Shown: piece after piece, positions 21,865 to 25,556 of the stretch
How positions within the stretch are numbered: the stretch's first letter is position 1
Layout of the letters: every line of letters starts with the position of its first letter
IMG/VR virus record: IMGVR_UViG_3300042326_001692
Coordinates: 1-25,556 of that record
Reading direction: 5' to 3' (one strand)
Source: a virus
DNA length: 25,556 nt
Notes under the pieces: model-generated
What the model saw: the letters and a program-made list of their open reading frames with translations, nothing else
Told to the model about the DNA's origin: nothing
The model's database searches: none
Position numbers and translations under genes: made by a program

Positions 21865-23305
21865 CTGGCAATCCTTCCACTACAAAACCATTATTCTGTC
21901 TTGTAGACTGAGATTTAAAAATTTGACTTCTAGTTGGACCTTCTTCTATTTTTCCAAATTCATAATTAGCAAATATATTTATATAATCGCCTTGATCCAT
22001 TCCTTTGCCATGTCTTGCAACAACAGGAACTAATTTCAAATTGTATCTAATCTTATCCTGAGAGAATCCTTCATCTGCCATTTCCTCTTCACTTTTCCTT
22101 TTATAGATTGAAAAGTTGGAACATAGCCAAAGTATTCTGTCAGAACCAGATGCTACATCAGTATCTTCACGATTAATACCATCTCTGTTTAGCTGAGTAA
22201 ACGCTAAACATGAAGCATTATATTGAACCATAAAGTTATGTAGGTTTGTCATTAAAAAGCCAAGAGCTTGATATTCTGCCATATTTTTACCAATGCCAGA
22301 ATCATCCATTAGCTTTATATAGTCATATATGATTAAACATGGGTTTGCTTTTCCAGAATCATCAAGACCAACATCTTTAATTACCCATCTTCTAGCCATA
22401 CTTATAACTTCATCAAAGCTTTTTCCTGCAATAGACTTGTATTGAAATGGCATTTCTTTAATTTTTTCAATAGCCTTTTTAATACTATTTCTTTTTGAAA
22501 CATCTTTTGAGAATAAACCGCTTTCAATTTCTTCTATTTTAACTCCAGACATACAAGCCAATATTCTATGCCAATGATCTTTCTCCGTCATTTCTGTATC
22601 AAGCATTAAGACTGGAATCTTGTTTGACGATACGCTAATGCCAACATTGTCAGCAAAAAAGCTTTTACCAGTTTTCATTCTAGCACCGATAAGATTCACT
22701 GTTCCTGGCCTAAATCCACCCCCAATAGCCATATCATATGCTTTGAATCCAGAGGAAATACCCAACTGTGAAATTGGATTTGACTCTAAATACTCAACAT
22801 ATTCTTCTATGCCATCGCTCATTAGTTTTGGATTAGGATCTTCGGAGTTTGAAATCTTAAATGTTGCATCTAAAACACATGATTCTGCAATAGAAATAAT
22901 GTGGCTTATAGGCTCATCGCCAGTCACATTTTCAAGTGTGTTTGCACCATTGATTAGATTTAAAGACAGGTTTTTGGCAATGCTCAACTTTTTAAGCTTT
23001 GCTGCACTTTTTCTGGCATTAACTAATTCAACTGGAAAACTGGTTAGTGATCTTAAATACTTTGCCTGTTCTGATGTCTTAAAAAACTGTGATAAGTTTA
23101 AAGATTCAGCAGTAGAAATAACTGTTGGTATATCTACCCTTGAACTCTTATCAGTAATTATTTTTGAAAAACATTTGAATATAGCAGCATTGTCATCGCT
23201 AGAAAAACAGTTTTCATCAATAATATCTGCAACTTCAATAAAACAATCGTAGCCTTTCTGAAAAAGTCCAGCTAAGACCACTCTTTCTGCACCTACATCT
23301 ATCAT
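21845..23305 (-). CDS. dnaB: DnaB-type replicative helicase (486 aa)
   Basis: N-terminal helical domain (1-110), then the RecA-like motor: NLIGARMKTGKSFFADNV (204-221, Walker A), VLMLDTEMT (232-240, H1a with the DTE glutamate), LIIYDYIKLM (324-333, Walker B) and LAFTQLNRDG (367-376). A positively charged stretch with VVARHGKG (428-435) matches the Arg-finger end. It would unwind DNA 5' to 3' at the fork and load the primase encoded next to it. The ATG at 23305 overlaps the stop of the preceding gene (ATGATAGATG over TGA), with GGTGAGAAG upstream; an in-frame start eleven codons earlier is less likely. The P-loop has no intein, unlike that of RecA nearby. Confidence 0.93.
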   Translation of the reverse strand: MIDVGAERVVLAGLFQKGYDCFIEVADIIDENCFSSDDNAAIFKCFSKIITDKSSRVDIPTVISTAESLNLSQFFKTSEQAKYLRSLTSFPVELVNARKSAAKLKKLSIAKNLSLNLINGANTLENVTGDEPISHIISIAESCVLDATFKISNSEDPNPKLMSDGIEEYVEYLESNPISQLGISSGFKAYDMAIGGGFRPGTVNLIGARMKTGKSFFADNVGISVSSNKIPVLMLDTEMTEKDHWHRILACMSGVKIEEIESGLFSKDVSKRNSIKKAIEKIKEMPFQYKSIAGKSFDEVISMARRWVIKDVGLDDSGKANPCLIIYDYIKLMDDSGIGKNMAEYQALGFLMTNLHNFMVQYNASCLAFTQLNRDGINREDTDVASGSDRILWLCSNFSIYKRKSEEEMADEGFSQDKIRYNLKLVPVVARHGKGMDQGDYINIFANYEFGKIEEGPTRSQIFKSQSTRQNNGFVVEGLPDEIEVN

Positions 23306-23787
23306 CTTCTCACCGCTTTTTTCATGCAAGGAACACATATAAATCCAGAAGATTCATTATCTCTAGATTTAAACGCATATTCCTCTGAGGTTATTTCCAT
23401 AGTATTGGAACATTTTGTACAGTTAACGCTTTGAAATCCAGAAGATTCATCTACTGGCCTTCTGTATTTCTTAGGTTGTAAATCTTTAGATTGCTCTTCA
23501 ATAAAAGAACATTCTAAAGTTTGATCATCTACAAATTTGTTTTGAAATACTGGTCTAGCAACTGATTCTTTTGTCTTTGCTGCACTATTATTCGTATTGA
23601 TCATGAATTTATTCAATTGGGCATCATCGTTTTTAATTGTTTCAACAACAACTTCTTTTTTTTGTTCAACCACTTTTTCTTTTTTATTATTGAGCACCAC
23701 AACGCCAGCCAAATCCTGCAATACTTCATCTACTAATACCCAATCGCTTTTTTGTATTGCTTCTTTTAATTTAGATATTACGCTCAT
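23302..23787 (-). CDS. Hypothetical phage protein with C-terminal zinc ribbon (161 aa)
   Basis: The first 30 residues are a helix (MSVISKLKEAIQKSDWVLVDEVLQ), 31-110 are low-complexity and rich in Lys, Val, Asn, and 118-161 carry two CxxC pairs (C123/C126 and C151/C154) in a zinc-ribbon arrangement flanked by two SSGF repeats. RBS AAAGGA sits before the ATG. The gene lies between DnaB and another unknown gene in the replication run, so a helicase-loader, primase-partner or transcription role is possible; nothing in the sequence distinguishes these. Confidence 0.78.
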   Translation of the reverse strand: MSVISKLKEAIQKSDWVLVDEVLQDLAGVVVLNNKKEKVVEQKKEVVVETIKNDDAQLNKFMINTNNSAAKTKESVARPVFQNKFVDDQTLECSFIEEQSKDLQPKKYRRPVDESSGFQSVNCTKCSNTMEITSEEYAFKSRDNESSGFICVPCMKKAVRR

Positions 23788-24283
23788 TATTTTTCCTTTT
23801 GTTGTAAGAAAGATTAGAAAATGTATCAGAAACCTTTTCTACTCTTATAGGTAAATATTCTGTCCTGTCTATTCTTGCTTGTATCTTTACTGCAAGCATT
23901 TTTACTTTTTGTGCATAATCATCATCTTTAACTGATAATGCCATTCTTTCATCTGGAGAGAAGTATCTATAATCTGTAAGTTTAGACGAAATAGCTTTTA
24001 ATATCTTTTCGTTACACCATCTTAATTTTGCTTTTTCTCTGTTGAGCATTCTAGATAAATGAAAGGAGAAGCTATTTAATAGAACACAAGCTTCTGCACA
24101 ATCTTCAGAAGACATTTTTTTTAACTCTTCTTGCGAAAGATATAGGTACTTCATACAAGTAAATTCTAAATCTTTAGGGATTGAGGATAAACCTATTGAA
24201 TTTTCATAGCTATCTAAAAGAGAATCAAATTTTTCTTCTTCGCTAACCTTCAATTCTTTTTCGCCATTGTTGTTCTGATTCAT
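23771..24283 (-). CDS. Hypothetical helical phage protein (170 aa)
   Basis: Mostly helical: FDSLLDSYENSIGLSSIPKD (19-38), an acidic stretch, ACVLLNSFSFHLSRMLNREKAKLRWCNEKIL (65-95), and VKMLAVKIQARIDRTEYLPIRVEKV (127-151). The tail is basic and Asn-rich. I recall proteins of this type next to phage recA genes but know no function; a role as a recombination mediator or helicase loader is possible. Overlaps both neighbours (41 and 17 bases). The first ATG has only a weak RBS, so the true start may be a little downstream. Confidence 0.72.
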   Translation of the reverse strand: MNQNNNGEKELKVSEEEKFDSLLDSYENSIGLSSIPKDLEFTCMKYLYLSQEELKKMSSEDCAEACVLLNSFSFHLSRMLNREKAKLRWCNEKILKAISSKLTDYRYFSPDERMALSVKDDDYAQKVKMLAVKIQARIDRTEYLPIRVEKVSDTFSNLSYNKRKNNERNI

Positions 24284-24641
24284 TGAATGGTAACTCTATA
24301 AGGTAAATGTTGTTTTTTTCACACCACTCTATTTTATTTTTATCATTTTTTTTGGAATGATAAAAGTTCAACATTGTATTATGAAAAAAGGGTATGAATT
24401 TGTAGTGTTGTTCCCCATGAACTTCAACTATTGTTTTCCTCAATGGCAACCAAAAGTCTGCTGCTAAACCTCCAGAACCAGGCAAAGTTGCTTCTTCTAA
24501 GATTCTGTCCATTGGATACATTGCTTTAAGTATAGATCTAGCCAATAAATGCAATGAAGATCTAGGTTTAGAATCATCATGATCTGGAACATTGCCAGAA
24601 GTCCAAGAGTAAGTTTTACCATCAAGACCTATTACTTTCAC
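24243..24641 (-). CDS. Small Vsr-like / PD-(D/E)XK nuclease next to recA (132 aa)
   Basis: Residues 44-120 show the nuclease pattern: E49 or E50 (RILEEATLPGSGG), LAADFWLP (D62), KTIVEVHGEQHY (E73, H75, H79) and KNKIEWCEKNNIYLIELP (102-118), resembling very-short-patch-repair and EDxHD homing nucleases. The first 40 residues are an N-terminal extension that begins with MKVIGLDGKTYSW. A DNA nicking or cutting role in repair or recombination fits the context. The GTG start overlaps the recA stop (GTGA at 24641-24638), so it is translationally coupled to RecA. Confidence 0.75.
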   Translation of the reverse strand: MKVIGLDGKTYSWTSGNVPDHDDSKPRSSLHLLARSILKAMYPMDRILEEATLPGSGGLAADFWLPLRKTIVEVHGEQHYKFIPFFHNTMLNFYHSKKNDKNKIEWCEKNNIYLIELPFNESEQQWRKRIEG

Positions 24642-25555
24642 GATATAATAGCCTTAATTTCTTTTTCTAAAGCAGCAATCCACTTAGGATTTTCTAACAA
24701 TAATTTATACATTTTTTCTGCACCTTGAGTTTTAACTAACTTAATAGTAGCATCATCCCAAGCTTCAGCTTTCAGTAGCTTTAAATGTCTTTCCATAAAA
24801 TCTAATGTCATCCAAGCACCAGCTTTGTTTATAAGGCCAAGCTGACAACCTAAATTAATTGCTTCGTATGTATTATCTATTCCAATACCATATCTTATAT
24901 AACTATCTACTTCCATTCCTGGTGACCCTAAAGAACAAGATTCAATTAGCCAATGCACTTGCTGGCCAATTTGCTTGTCTTTTCCTTCACCACCAACAGT
25001 CCAAGGCTTATCAGACTTTACCCTCATTTGAACATCTGCCTGATATTGCAATGTTCTAGAACCCTTTTCTGTATAACCACCATACATACCTTGAGATTGC
25101 GTTAGATGCATAATCGCCCAAACCATACAGTTTTGTACTGGCACTATATTGGCTGCTTGTCTACAAAAACCAGCAAAAAGCTTATTACCAGCCCCTCTAT
25201 TCTCATAGCCAATACCTTGATCCATTTCCTTCTCATCACATAGAGCAGAAACGCTATCTATAATGATCAGGCTACCTGGATGGGTATTGATGGCTTTAAA
25301 GGCCAGATTTAGGTAGTCCTTTGCGGTAAGAATCTTATCTTGAGTAGATCTATAGATTGTCATTTTATTCAAATCTAAGCCAGCTATGCCCCTTAGATTC
25401 ATAGGCTTTAATCTACCCTCTATGTTTAGATAATACACATGTCTAGAACCATTCTCTGGTTTTTGACATTGAGCAGCAAAAGATAGTGAGGTAAGCGTGT
25501 TATGAGTTACAACAAAATTGTCTGTTAAATACAAACCGCTTTTATCTCTAACTGA
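24638..25555 (-). CDS. recA: RecA-family recombinase, C-terminal part, with intein at the P-loop (5' partial)
   Basis: The frame runs off the window edge. From the first extein residue (Thr at 25496-25498) 286 residues follow: TLTSLSFA is the helix directly after the Walker A Lys; NIEGR (E28) is the catalytic Glu strand; GSLIIIDSVSAL (75-86) is Walker B; ENRGAGNKLFAGFCRQ spans loop L1 and its helix; AIMHLTQSQGMYGGYTEKG (128-146) is loop L2. It would form filaments on ssDNA and exchange strands. The upstream residues are the last 19 of an intein, so the P-loop Gly-Lys must lie beyond the edge. The C-terminal 100 residues are helical. Its stop overlaps the start of the small nuclease gene. Confidence 0.92.
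   Translation of the reverse strand, partial: SVRDKSGLYLTDNFVVTHNTLTSLSFAAQCQKPENGSRHVYYLNIEGRLKPMNLRGIAGLDLNKMTIYRSTQDKILTAKDYLNLAFKAINTHPGSLIIIDSVSALCDEKEMDQGIGYENRGAGNKLFAGFCRQAANIVPVQNCMVWAIMHLTQSQGMYGGYTEKGSRTLQYQADVQMRVKSDKPWTVGGEGKDKQIGQQVHWLIESCSLGSPGMEVDSYIRYGIGIDNTYEAINLGCQLGLINKAGAWMTLDFMERHLKLLKAEAWDDATIKLVKTQGAEKMYKLLLENPKWIAALEKEIKAIIS
25499..25555 (-). mobile_element. C-terminal end of an intein inserted in the RecA P-loop
   Basis: These 19 codons encode a canonical intein C-terminus: strand block SVRDKSGLYLTDN followed by FVVTHN, with the penultimate His and the terminal Asn required for cyclisation, and Thr as the +1 nucleophile. After splicing the junction would be Lys-Thr of the RecA Walker A motif, a site known to hold inteins in other P-loop ATPases. 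The intein's size, and whether it carries a homing endonuclease, cannot be judged because the rest is outside the window. Confidence 0.88.
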
Positions 25556-25556
25556 G

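Noticed and set aside
22620-23252. Plus-strand frame of 210 codons opposite the helicase
   Set aside because: Antisense to a certain DnaB gene with all its motifs; composition is that of a shadow frame and no RBS is present.
21845-23305. Intein in the DnaB P-loop
   Set aside because: The Walker A motif GARMKTGKS is continuous and the protein has normal length.

Overview
The window looks like part of the genome of a large, AT-rich tailed double-stranded DNA bacteriophage, probably assembled from a metagenome. The evidence is dense gene packing, constant 1 to 50 base gene overlaps, a phage-style replication and recombination set (RecA, DnaB helicase, primase, split DnaE polymerase, SSB, dNMP kinase, PhoH), a virion-like protein, an intein and a homing-type endonuclease. 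Stop codon use (TAA, TGA and TAG all terminate genes) fits the standard bacterial code. The host cannot be told from the sequence. No tRNA, rRNA, CRISPR array or insertion sequence was seen, and no stretch over 300 bases lacks a gene.

Layout. Positions 1-1800 carry two plus-strand genes. The first is a 5'-truncated, cysteine-rich protein with mucin-like Thr/Ser linkers. The second is a Gly/Ser-rich putative virion protein. At 1772-1800 this plus-strand block runs head-on into the minus-strand block, and the last codons of the two blocks overlap. From 25556 down to 1772 every gene is on the minus strand in one almost gapless run of 30 genes, so the order of transcription is right to left.

Reading in that direction: RecA, broken at its P-loop by an intein whose C-terminal end is visible at the window edge; a small PD-(D/E)XK-like nuclease; two phage proteins of unknown role; DnaB-type helicase; DnaG-type primase; dNMP kinase; a RecB/Cas4-like nuclease with four candidate Fe-S cysteines; a NUDIX hydrolase; a DNA polymerase III alpha subunit cut into two genes (N-terminal PHP/palm part and C-terminal fingers/OB part), with a 93-residue acidic protein and a DnaQ-like exonuclease between the halves; SSB; then a long carbohydrate cassette. 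The cassette holds three GT4-like, one GT2, one CgeB-like and two or three diverged glycosyltransferases, a methyltransferase-like protein, a sugar nucleotidyltransferase and a GHMP-kinase-like protein, with phoH among them. The run ends with a NUMOD3-bearing homing-type endonuclease, a putative single-strand annealing protein, a zinc-binding protein and a 52-residue protein.

Together these genes would give the phage most of its own C-family replisome (helicase, primase, two-part polymerase, proofreader, SSB) and a recombination system. No sliding clamp or clamp loader lies in this window. The glycan cassette could decorate virion proteins (the neighbouring Thr/Ser-rich protein is an obvious candidate), modified DNA bases or the host surface; the sequence does not decide between these. 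The points most worth following up are the P-loop intein, the two-gene polymerase, and the sugar cassette with its two cysteine-cluster glycosyltransferases and its degenerate sugar kinase.
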